DNA of 23,901 bases from Mastigamoeba balamuthi (lineage: Eukaryota; Evosea; Mastigamoebida; Mastigamoebidae): positions 1-23,901 of the forward strand of contig CACRSC010000147.1 in assembly GCA_902651635.1 (NCBI GenBank), given 5' to 3'. The notes under the pieces are model-generated. The model did not search any database. It saw only the letters and a list, made by a program, of their open reading frames with translations, and had not been told where the DNA came from. A program made the translations under genes and the position numbers. Each line of letters starts with the position of its first letter. Position 1 is the first letter of the stretch. Below are positions 9,757 through 17,492 of the stretch, piece by piece.

Positions 9757-10065
9757 TCAATACAATTTGAAAATAATAACATATCTAATTCTTGTTCCTG
9801 AAATTTCTAATTTTCCTATCATCTTTTTCGTTTTATTATTAAAATCCTGCTTAAGTTTATTGCAGAAATTTCCCATATATACAGAGTGTTCTCTCCAAGA
9901 ATCATCAAGTTTGTATGTACAATCTTTCTTGCCTTGCTTCCATTCCTTCTTGAATAATTCGCATGGCTTGCAAGTTTTGATTCTCATCTCCTTTTTATTA
10001 ATTAAGAATTCGTTTTCATCTTTGTAGCATCTGCACTTTGGGCATTTAAATTTGTTGTCAGTCAT
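9757..10065 (-). CDS. small zinc-ribbon protein, viral type
   Basis: This is an intact 102-codon minus-strand gene. Cys8 and Cys11 (KCPKCRC) pair with Cys32 and Cys35 (KTCKPCELF) across a 20-residue linker containing DENEFLINKK. This is the layout of the short zinc-ribbon proteins common in giant viruses, some phages and HNH-endonuclease relatives. The rest is Lys/Asn-rich and carries no HNH residues that can be seen, so nuclease activity is not supported. Nucleic-acid binding is a reasonable guess. The ATG at 10,065 follows AT-rich DNA. It lies downstream of the 78-codon ORF on the same strand. It is one of the few unbroken frames in the block. Confidence 0.55.
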   Translation of the reverse strand: MTDNKFKCPKCRCYKDENEFLINKKEMRIKTCKPCELFKKEWKQGKKDCTYKLDDSWREHSVYMGNFCNKLKQDFNNKTKKMIGKLEISGTRIRYVIIFKLY

Positions 10066-10171
10066 TTTCTTCAGTCAATAATTATTATAAACAAAAATTA
10101 TCTGAAATTAAATGCACTTACCTAATTGGAGACAAGTTGAATTAATCTTGCAGTGATAAAAAATTAAATAA

Positions 10172-10408
10172 TTAGTGTCTGAATTCTCTCTTCCTTATCA
10201 TAAGATTATGATTTATATTAATGAAGTTCAGCTGATTTCTGAGAATCGGATTTTCCAAATTAAAACAATAACAATAACTTGATTCATCATCCACATAACG
10301 TTCTAAGGAACTATATTCAAAGAACCGAATTATATTTCTCTGTTTGTTGTAATGTTGGGCCTTGTAGATGGCATTATACACTATTGGATTATTTGTGATA
10401 TTATTCAT
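10172..10408 (-). CDS. hypothetical viral-type protein, 78 codons
   Basis: An intact minus-strand frame starts with ATG 10,408 (MNNITNNPIVYNAIYKAQHY). It contains RNIIRFFEYSSLERYVDDES and a Cys pair in YCYCFNLENPILRNQLNF. Its A/T-rich codons and aromatic/Asn content fit a viral gene. No domain is recognised. It starts 12 bp from the first 90-bp inverted-end repeat and is divergent from the gene at 10,515, so the repeat sits in a shared promoter region. It may be the N-terminal part of a longer, decayed protein. Confidence 0.45.
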   Translation of the reverse strand: MNNITNNPIVYNAIYKAQHYNKQRNIIRFFEYSSLERYVDDESSYCYCFNLENPILRNQLNFININHNLMIRKREFRH

Positions 10409-10420
10409 ATTTATATATAA

Positions 10421-10510
10421 TCATAAAAAGAAGAAATTTTAAATTAATCATTTACATCTTTAATAATATCCCTATGATATCTTATAATTTTAAAAATATT
10501 CTTTTTATGA
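10421..10510. repeat. 90-bp repeat copy 1 with perfect 12-bp inverted ends
   Basis: It begins with TCATAAAAAGAA and ends with the exact reverse complement TTCTTTTTATGA. The interior shares TATCCCTA...TATCTTATAATT with copy 2 at 10,794-10,882. It lies between the divergent genes at 10,408 (minus) and 10,515 (plus). It could be a MITE-like element or a regulatory hairpin. Confidence 0.75.
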
Positions 10511-10514
10511 AAAT

Positions 10515-10734
10515 ATGTACTATATGCACTTAGTATTTACCGAATATACTTTGAATGAACTTTATAAAATGCATCACATGAGAATGACAGAACTGAACGA
10601 GGAGTTTTGAGAGAAGAAGAGAAGTGCATGAGAAACATTTAATAGAATCAGGAAATGCTATTAAGGATTTGAGACGAGATTGTAATGAATATGCAGAACT
10701 ATTTAAACTAAGGAGAAAATATATATTATCATAA
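10515..10734 (+). pseudogene. small viral-type gene with a single +1 frameshift
   Basis: From ATG 10,515 the frame reads MYYMHLVFTEYTLNELYK and continues to TELNEEF, then TGA. Skipping one T in the run at 10,605-10,608 restores a long frame (RRREVHEKHLIESGNAIKDL, then NEYAELFKLRRKYILS) ending at TAA 10,732-10,734. The product would be about 73 residues, charged and helical. The single homopolymer lesion could be a real mutation or a sequencing error. The gene sits exactly between the two 90-bp repeats, and its stop overlaps a third half-copy (TCATAAAAAGAAGA at 10,729). No family is recognised. Confidence 0.5.
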
Positions 10735-10793
10735 AAAGAAGATAAAACTTAATTCGAAAACACTAATATATTAGAAATAATAAATAATATATT

Positions 10794-10882
10794 TCATAAA
10801 AAGAAGAAATTTATAAATAACCATTGAATATTTAAATATATCCCTACATTATCTTATAATTCTAATATTATTCTTTTTATGA
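10794..10882. repeat. 90-bp repeat copy 2 with perfect 12-bp inverted ends
   Basis: An 89-bp copy with the same TCATAAAAAGAA start and TTCTTTTTATGA end as 10,421-10,510; the interior aligns with a modest number of substitutions. It lies directly upstream of the fibre-like gene (ATG at 10,933), so both copies precede plus-strand starts. Confidence 0.75.
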
Positions 10883-10932
10883 AATTTCTTTGACTCTAAA
10901 ATAGTATTATTAATTATCTATAATATAATTAT

Positions 10933-12729
10933 ATGATGTCAAATATCATAGTCCCTGATGATGATTGTTTATGGAATGATATAAATAATTCGACAACAGC
11001 TGAAGGCTGGAATCCCAAAGTGACAGAACCTCTGGAGAATGATTTTAATGAAAACATATTATATTTAGAACAAATTTCGACAATATCTAATGATGCTTCA
11101 TTGTTATTAACTTCTGATTCAGTCCTATCTACACAGAAAGCAATAAAATCATATGTGGACAGGAGAATATCAGCAAATATAGTTTGGGTGAATCCAGTAA
11201 TTAATTTTTGGGATGCTTCTTCAGCACTTCCAACTAATCTCACAGCAGGGGACAGGTATATATGCTCTGTTGCAGGGAATTGTTGGCAATTAAATCGAAT
11301 TTACACATATGGCACTACTTCGACATCAGAAGTAACACAAGAGGGGACAACATGCTTCATGAAATAATAACGTTTATTCATATGATGGTGTAAGCAGTTG
11401 GATAATAATAAATAACACATTTAATAACACCTCAATAATAGATTCGATAAATTCAACAACAGGTGCAGTGACAATTGCTGGTGGTATAGGAATTGCGAAG
11501 AGTGCTAATATTGGAGGAAATTTTTGGGAATAATTGGAATGGTTACAATATTGAACACAACAGAGAGCAATAGCACAACCTCGGGTGCATTAATTGTAAA
11601 TGGTGGACTTGCTGTAAAGAAATAATATAAATATTGCCTGCTCTGAAACTTTAATGGGAACATTAACATTAAATAACACAACAGAGAGCAGTAGCACAAC
11701 AACCGGAAGTTTATTATTATCTGGGGGTGCTTCCATTAAGAAAAATGTATTTTTGGGTGCTGGATTAAATGCATATGACAACAATATTAAACGAAATTCA
11801 TTCGCAAATAAAACATTAGGTTTAAATGCTGTTAACTCTTGGACATCAATATCGCAAACTACTGGTAACACTTATATTCGTATGTGCTAGAGTTTTCAGC
11901 TTGGCCTATTTTGTGCTGTATCATATTACGGTTCTCTTAATCGTGTTATGACTTCTCCAGATGGTTACAATTGGACAGCAAGAACAACAAATAATAACAG
12001 TTGGGAAGATGTTTGCTGGTCTTCTGAATTAGGTTTATTCTGCACTGTTTCTATTCAGGAACAGGCAACCGTGTTATGACTTCTCCAGATGGTATAATCT
12101 GGACAACAAGAACTAACCCAGTCAATAACGATTGGTATTCTGTTTGCTGGTCTCCTGAGTTATCTCTATTCAGTGCTATTGCTGGCTCTGGAACAGGCAA
12201 CCGTGTTATGACTTCTTCAGATGGTATAAACTGGACATCAAGAACAAGCACGAGTGATTCTGGTTGGTATTGTGTTAAATGGGCTTCGGAAATAAATAAA
12301 TTGTGCACTGTTGGTGGTAGGAATAAAGTTATGACAAGTTTAAATGGCATTGATTGGGTTGACGGTTCAGGCTCAAGTGTTAATAATTGGAAGTGGCTTG
12401 CATGGTCTTCAGAATTAAAATTATTCTGTGCTGTTGCTGGAAATGCAATTATGACAAGTCCGGATGGTGTAACATGAAGCGGAAGAAGTTTGCCAAATAC
12501 TAATACATGGAGCTCGGTCTGCTTGTCTTCTGAATTAATGTTATTTGTTGCTGTTTCATATACTTTAGGTGTCAGTAATGTTGCATTATCTAATAATGGA
12601 ATTAATTGGACAGCTCTAAATGGTTCTGAGCAATCAGGCTGGCAATCAGTTTGCTGGGCTCCAGAATTAGGAATATTCTGCACTGTTGCAAGTTCTGGAA
12701 CAAATACAGTTATGATTTCTAAAAAATAA
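10933..12729 (+). pseudogene. broken tail-fibre/adhesin-like gene, N-terminal and propeller part
   Basis: The first 144 codons are intact (10,933-11,367). They contain TSDSVLSTQKAIKSYVDRRI and TAGDRYICSVAGNCWQLNRI, typical of phage and giant-virus fibre proteins. The reading then changes frame near 11,365, 11,525, 11,620 and 12,050. It passes through three collar-type repeats (LNTTESNSTTSG, LNNTTESSSTTTG) and about seven Asp-box-like repeats. In-frame stops at 11,888 (TAG) and 12,475 (TGA) both replace a conserved Trp of the repeat. The ORF after the last stop ends with TAA at 12,727-12,729. Such proteins normally sit on virion fibres or tails and contact the host surface. This copy cannot make a full product. 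Confidence 0.6.
11870..12726 (+). repeat. about seven Asp-box-like propeller repeats of 40-44 residues
   Basis: The unit is roughly CWSPELxLFxAVA-G...NRVMTSPDGxxWTxRT...W. Its VMTSPDG-equivalent points fall at about 11,948, 12,076, 12,208, 12,331, 12,451, 12,583 and 12,710, 120-132 bp apart. The S-x-D-G-x-x-W core resembles BNR/Asp-box strands of beta-propellers. Seven units would fit one closed propeller. Confidence 0.65.
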
Positions 12730-12731
12730 AA

Positions 12732-14490
12732 GATAGTGTTTATGTTTCAAAACCATTTAATAATTTTGTTAGCATACTTGATTTTATTCCAAAAATATTA
12801 ATACATCTACGACTGACTGCTCAACATATTTTCAGAATGTAGTAGATAACTCAGAGGGCACACTATTATTTATTAATGCTGGAACTTATCTAATTAATTC
12901 AACTGTTACATTAAAGCGAAATGGTTATCATATATCTGGAGTATCATTTGAGGCAGTAAACGGCACAACCTATGGAACAAATATAATAACGACCTCAACT
13001 AATCCGATATTTAATATAACTAATTCACTAATGATTGAAAATATTAAATTCACTCAAAACGGAACAGCAAAAACAGGTATAGCCCTAAAAGGTTTCGGAT
13101 TAACTTATAATTGCAGAATTCAAAATTTAACATTTTATAATATTAAGTTTGGTATGGCTACGATATTCTGTTAATTGTATTTTTGAAAATTTGTTTTTTA
13201 TGCAAAATGCTTGTGCTATTAAGTTTTCTCGTAATAATCTACCAGATAATAATAGCAACCTATCAGCCGGAAATTGGAACACAGATGGCGGAATTTTCCA
13301 TAATAGTAATTTACTTAATTTGATTGTTATTTATCATGGTGAAGTTGGTATTTTTGGAAGTCTTTCAAATTCTCAAATGAATATGATAGAGGCCAGCATC
13401 ATAGAAGATGGTGACGGGACATCAAATGTTGTTTTGCCCACTGGAATGTTGTCAATTGGTATTTATTTACACTGGATTTTCTGACACTTCTAATAAGTGG
13501 GAAACATATGGCAACACATTGAAAAATTTCTATTCAGAGAGAACTATCCAGCCACTATATTGTGATGGTGTGGGTTTAACAATGAATGGTTTGCATATGG
13601 TATCAAGGCGGAGCAGATACCCACGCTTTCCCACAAAGATATTATTTTAAGAATAGTAAGATATACACCAAAGATGTTGACATTCAAAATAATGCATATT
13701 ATATTTATAATGTTGTTATTGATAATTCTGTTTTTTACAGTGATTCTTTCGAACAGGGAATAAATACAGCAGGAAGAACTAATATTTTAAATAATGGTCA
13801 TATTATTCACGGTTTAGCTTTTAATGATGAATCATTTGCTAATCAATGGATTGTTGATAGGGAACTCGATGCAACTTATGATTTATATTTCAAAAAAGAA
13901 AATAGCGGAACATTTGAGAAAACTATTAACTTAGATTACTCTGACAGATCAACAAATATTTTGTTTAATAATGATGCCACTTCAACCAGCTCGGGGGTTC
14001 TTGTTGTTTTGGAGGTGCTTCAGTTGCTAAGTCATTATTCATTGGTGGAACTGCAAAAATTATTAATTCTACTGAATGATCCTCAACTAATAGAAGAAGT
14101 TTACAAACTCTCAGAGGCTGTGGAATCGGGAAATCCCTTTTTGTTAGTGGTGATTTACATGTATCAGGATTTATTACTGGAAGTATTTCAACTCCAGATT
14201 ATGGCACAGATGACAGCACTTCCACTGATTAAGGAGCCCTTCAAATACTTGGTGGCATTGGAATTGCTGGTAATGGATATTTTGGAGGAAAGGGAATTTT
14301 CCAAAATGCAGATGATGCAACTGATATTTTATCTGGGGCACTTCAAATAACTGGTGGAGCATCGATTCAAAAGAAATTATATGCATATTGTTTTAGATGC
14401 AATGAGAATGCAACAATAGGGCAAGATTTGACAGTAATAGGTGATATTAATCAATCTGGAACACTATTTCAAAATAAAACTAATAACAGC
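12732..14490 (+). pseudogene. broken beta-helix (pectate-lyase-like) fibre region with collar repeats
   Basis: Sequence from 12,732 (DSVYVSKPFNNFVSIL) runs through a pectate-lyase-superfamily-like start (GTLLFINAGTYLINSTVTLK). Asn/Ile-rich strand repeats follow (NPIFNITNSLMIENIKFTQN, GIFHNSNLLNLIVIYHGEVG, NNAYYIYNVVIDNSVFYSDS). The frame changes near 12,793, 13,150, 13,475, 13,610 and 14,005, and stops at 14,077 and 14,230 interrupt the last frame. From 13,966 on, collar-type repeats return (DATSTSSGVLVV, DSTSTD*GALQILGGIGIAG, DATDILSGALQITGGASIQK). It may be the second half of the preceding gene, since the same repeats flank both, or a separate fibre gene that has lost its start. The frame reads to the host junction. 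Confidence 0.55.
13966..14490 (+). repeat. collar-type repeats of the fibre gene
   Basis: At least three units of the form (T/D)xxS(T/S)xxGAL(Q/V)(I/V)xGGxxIxKxLxxGG start at about 13,975, 14,215 and 14,315, with a diverged unit near 14,075. They match the units at about 11,450, 11,555 and 11,675 in the same gene region. Repeats of this kind form trimeric shafts in phage fibres. Confidence 0.55.
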
Positions 14491-16535
14491 ACGTACTTCT
14501 CGTCACTTTCCTTCCTTGTCCTCTTATGCTCCTCTTGTTTTCCTTGATGTCATCAATTGAGAAGCTCTGCTTCTCCTCCTCGCTGACCTCGGACTCAACG
14601 GACTCAGAGCTGGAGGAGGTGCTCTTGGCCTCGTCCTCAGATGCATAAGACGGCTTCTTGCTGGTGTGCTTGGCCTGGTGCTTAGCCTCGATCTTCTTCT
14701 TGATGCTTCTCACCACGTTCAGCATGGCTTTGGGACCGTTCTGTACACGGTCCCTTGTGCTGAGGCGGTGCACCTCAGCCCCAATAGCTGCCAGTGTCGT
14801 ACTGGCATTCAGCACTTTGAACTTGAACGGGTTCAGAACGCAGAAGGTCATGAGCTCCAGGCACTCGGCCCTCATCTGGACGGCCTTCTCCATGGTCAGA
14901 ACGACCCTGTTCTTGGTCAGGTTGGAAATGGCATCAATGGAGGCCTGCACAAAAGCGTCCTCGTACTCCCTGTATGCCTTCTGTGTTGTTACTTCCCTGT
15001 ACTGCTGCAGCAGTGCGCTGTACAGCGAGTTAGAATGGTTATGCAAGTGACTTTTTGTATGTGCTGCCAGCAGATAGCTATCTGCCGGTGGCAAATAGCA
15101 TCAGCCAGTGGTAAATAGCTATCTGCCAGTGGCACATAGCTATCTGCCACTGGCAGATGAAAAATTAGCTCCCAAATGCTTTCAAAAGAGAATAAAACAA
15201 TTGAAATGGAGTGAGAGACAGAGGAAATATGTACAAGTTGATTATGCTCTCGTTCTGGCACAGGATGCAGTCGAAGTAGGAGTGCTGCCGTGCTGTCAGC
15301 ACAACAGGGTGCCTTACTGCACCACAGGGGATGATGATGACCGTGTTGTTCTGCTGGCCAGTCACAGCAAACTGCAGCTCGAGGATGAGGCAGGACAGCT
15401 GCTTCTTCATGCTGGTGTTGACCGGGATGACGAGGTTCAGAAGCACAACGAGAGTACTGGTGCTGGTGGTGATGTCTGCGGGGTGCGGAGGAGGGTGCTT
15501 GGCCTGGAGGTCAGCTCATTCCTGGTCGGAGCACTCTGCTGGGCAAGCCGGGATGCGGGGGTCCTCTGCTGCAACCTGCTGCCTGGTCCGCACTCCAGGA
15601 CTCTGGAGTGCTCCCCATGTTGGTACAGCAGAGGAAGTTCCCAGGCTCCATGCTCTCCCCAGGTCTGGGACCCAGTTCCCCATGTCCCGGGCTGTCCCCA
15701 GGTCTGGGACCCAATTCCCCATGTCCCGGGCTGTCCCCAGGCCTGGGACTTCTGCCACGACCTGCCATCAGCAGGGGGGGGGGCAGGCCACTCGTCCTCC
15801 ACGTCCACGTTCTCATCTCCCTTGTTCTCCTCGTCCTCCTGGTGCTTCTCGGTCTTCCTGTCCGGCTCTGCCTCTGAATCGTCATGCTGCTCATTCTTCT
15901 TCTCCTTCTCGAGCTGCTGCTGCTGGGCCTCTGGCTCTGGAGACAGCTCCAGCTCAATAGCAGCAGCTGCTGCTGCTGCTGCCACTGGCACGGCCTCCTG
16001 TTAAACTGAAGCTGCAGGAGTGGTCGTGCCGTCACCTGTGGAACAAATACTGTCAGTTTCAATAAGCTAGTCTATGTGCCACTGACACATAGCTATCTGT
16101 CACGGCACATAGCTATCTGCTGCCAGCACAGAGCTATCTGCCACCAGCATATAGCTATCTGCCACCAGCACATAGCATCTGCTGCCAGCACATAGCTAAT
16201 GTGCCGGCAGAAAATTATAAACTGCCGGCACATAGTATGTACCAGTGGAAACAAGGAAGGAACACACCTGAAGGACGTGTAGTCAGGGCCTGCTGCATGG
16301 GGGAATGCACAGAAGATGTAGGCAGACTCACCTTTTCGCGTTCAGGCTGCTCAACCTTGCGCATATATTGTTGGTAGGGAGAATTCAACTCGGTGGGCTG
16401 GGAGTGCATTACAAGGGGAACGAGTAGTGCAGAGGGGACGCAGTGGCATACCTCAGGCTTCCCCTTGTTGGGGGCACTTGGCTCGGACGGGCTGCTTGAC
16501 ATCAATTCAGGAGAAGGACCTAAGAACCCAAACAA
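14490..16535 (-). CDS. multi-exon host gene, function unknown, cut at its 3' side
   Basis: Five minus-strand exons are inferred. A is about 16,519-16,452 (donor GAG|GTATGC). B is 16,397-16,332 (22 codons, PTELNSPYQQYMRKVEQPER.., donor AAG|GTGAGT). C runs from 15,997 (acceptor TTTAACAG; EAV, an alanine run, then a Glu/Gln/Asp-rich acidic region) to an unclear end. D is 15,475-15,235 (DITTSTSTLVVLLNLVIPVN, TGQQNNTVIIIPCGAVRHP). E runs from 15,017 (acceptor CTAACTCGCTGTACAG; ALLQQYREVTTQKAYREYED, NRVVLTMEKAVQMRAECLEL, then a Ser/Glu-rich tail). Third positions are strongly G/C. Exon E runs to about 14,490, where AT-rich viral-type DNA begins, so the natural 3' end is lost or displaced. No family is recognised. 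The acidic and Ser/Glu regions suggest a nuclear or chromatin-type protein, but that is a guess. Confidence 0.45.
15058..15158. repeat. palindromic 21-22-bp repeat cluster 1, inside an intron
   Basis: About four degenerate copies of TATCTGCCASTGGCACATAGC. The unit combines two palindromes, AGATAGCTATCT and TGCCASTGGCA. The cluster lies wholly inside the inferred intron 15,018-15,234. Confidence 0.75.
15658..15750. repeat. 39-bp tandem repeat, about 2.3 copies
   Basis: The unit is CCCAGGTCTGGGACCCA followed by a segment ending CCATGTCCCGGGCTGTC, repeated with very few changes. 39 bp equals 13 codons (minus strand QTWGQPGTWG..), so it may be coding in exon C. It could equally be intronic, because the exon C end is not clear. 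Confidence 0.65.
16074..16260. repeat. palindromic repeat cluster 2, inside an intron
   Basis: About eight degenerate units of the form TATCTGCCACCAGCACATAGC, spaced about 21-22 bp, with variants GCCGGCACATAG near the end. It sits in the inferred intron between exon B (ends 16,332) and exon C (starts 15,997). Confidence 0.75.
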
Positions 16536-16552
16536 TTTTCCAAAAATGATGT

Positions 16553-16592
16553 CATCTGCCAGCAGATTTTATCTGCCAGTGGCACAATGGCA
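16553..16592. repeat. palindromic repeat cluster 3, short
   Basis: Two units (ATCTGCCAGCAGATTT and ATCTGCCAGTGGCACA) lie between the divergent minus-strand exon A and the plus-strand ORF at 16,587, and overlap the first codons of that ORF. Confidence 0.6.
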
Positions 16593-17417
16593 GGTATAGC
16601 ACAAATGGAGGCCCGTGACAGTGTGTGGCCTACTCGCGGCCAATACAAGTGCAGTACGCATGTGCAGCATGCTCAACTGGGCCCAGCCGACATCCCAGAT
16701 AACGAGCCAGATGGCCCAGACCTGTCCCGTGTAAGGGCACTTGAGGCCCAAGTCAGAAACCTCAGAGGAGAGAACAAACGGCTCAGCTCTCAGCTTGAGG
16801 TGTACAAGGGCATTGATAGACGGAATCCAGCACAGGTGCATGCTGCGAAACACGAGCTGCAGAGTGCAATGGAACCTGCAGGGCTGGAGGAGGCCACATT
16901 CCCTCAGTACATTGCTGCACTGAGGCAGACAATGCCCAGCCTGATGCTCGTTCTGTGCTCTCTCCTGGGCTACAAGGACTCGGCCCCTGACAACAACCTG
17001 GCCATGCATGTTCTGGCCATATATGCCATCTGCATGTGCAGCTATTCCCAGAGAAAGGACGTGCACTTCGGCATGTTGCTTTCCAGTTGCCTGTGGAGCC
17101 ATACAACCCCTACAGCTGTGTGGGACCTGTTTCGCCAGCTGCACCTCGTGTATGATCGAAAAACAACAACAAACAAGCTAGACAAGGCCCAACACAAGCA
17201 GGCCATGCTGCTGCAGAAACACTGCATGCAAGTTGCAGATAACCTTCAGGTGGCTGTTGGTTGCGGTTTCCAGTGTCTGAACAGATATGCCACGATGCTG
17301 CATGGCGTGGTGTGGGGAGGAATAGTACCCAATGACGACTACCTCCAGACTGTGCAGTCGGACACACTCTACACTCTTGCAGTACGGTTTTTTCCCACTT
17401 TGCTTTATGACTTGTGA
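16587..17417 (+). CDS. 276-codon ORF or long exon, weakly DUF6589-like
   Basis: This plus-strand frame has strong third-position G/C and protein-like order. A short heptad-like segment (RVRALEAQVRNLRGENKRL, about residues 49-67) suggests a coiled coil. A region with MHVLAIYAICMCSYSQRKDV, then LLSSCLWSHTTPTAVWDLF and QVADNLQVAVGCGFQ follows (about residues 139-232). This resembles the pattern of DUF6589 proteins (S-R...G..L...G.....+..L, then a D-N pair and a later TTG-like box), a transposon-associated family of fungi and protists. The likeness is weak and partial. The ATG at 16,587 lies in a repeat; ATG 16,605 (MEARDS) is an equally good start. CTTGCA|GTACGG at 17,381-17,382 is a candidate donor, so this may be one exon of a larger gene. 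The repeat cluster begins at its stop. Confidence 0.45.
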   Translation: MAGIAQMEARDSVWPTRGQYKCSTHVQHAQLGPADIPDNEPDGPDLSRVRALEAQVRNLRGENKRLSSQLEVYKGIDRRNPAQVHAAKHELQSAMEPAGLEEATFPQYIAALRQTMPSLMLVLCSLLGYKDSAPDNNLAMHVLAIYAICMCSYSQRKDVHFGMLLSSCLWSHTTPTAVWDLFRQLHLVYDRKTTTNKLDKAQHKQAMLLQKHCMQVADNLQVAVGCGFQCLNRYATMLHGVVWGGIVPNDDYLQTVQSDTLYTLAVRFFPTLLYDL

Positions 17418-17492
17418 TATCTGCCACTGGCACATAGCTATCAGCTGCCGGCACATAGCTATCTGCCGCCAGCACATGCTATCTGCCAGTGA
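17416..17492. repeat. palindromic repeat cluster 4
   Basis: Four degenerate units (TATCTGCCACTGGCACATAGC and relatives) fill the gap between the convergent 276-codon ORF and the PiggyBac-like frame. Confidence 0.7.

Larger units (their letters stand above)
8105..14490. mobile_element. AT-rich giant-virus-like insertion in host DNA
   Basis: A block about 6.4 kb long is sharply richer in A/T than both flanks, uses A/T-ending codons, and holds densely packed single-exon gene remnants instead of spliced genes. Its contents are a truncated gene at the left edge, a CxxC...CxxC zinc-ribbon ORF, a 90-bp intergenic repeat pair, and a long fibre-like gene with propeller, beta-helix and TES...TTG repeats of kinds known from large DNA viruses and phage tail fibres. 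No capsid, polymerase or packaging ATPase gene is visible, so 'giant virus' is an inference from repeat style and composition. Other large AT-rich virus groups are possible. No target-site duplication could be seen at the edges. Confidence 0.6.

Noticed and set aside
12051-12683. 210-codon minus-strand frame over the propeller repeats
   Set aside because: It is the regular antisense of repeated plus-strand units and has no independent features.
10933-14490. Alternative genetic code (stops read as amino acids) to explain the broken fibre gene
   Set aside because: TAA, TAG and TGA all occur in frame, and many frameshifts are present as well; recoding cannot explain those.
8105-14490. Target-site duplication or terminal repeats bounding the viral-type block
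   Set aside because: No matching direct or inverted sequence longer than a few bases could be found at the two edges by eye.
8105-14490. Organelle DNA insertion (mitochondrial or plastid) as source of the AT-rich block
   Set aside because: No organelle gene, rRNA or tRNA is recognisable, while fibre-type repeats and the zinc ribbon point to a virus.
15108-16004. 298-codon plus-strand frame
   Set aside because: It mirrors the minus-strand exons, is Ser/Cys-rich and low-complexity, and crosses intron repeats; the minus-strand reading has splice sites and better codon pattern.
15058-17492. CRISPR-like array
   Set aside because: Units are degenerate, spacers are not of uniform length or unique, and the context is eukaryotic with introns.
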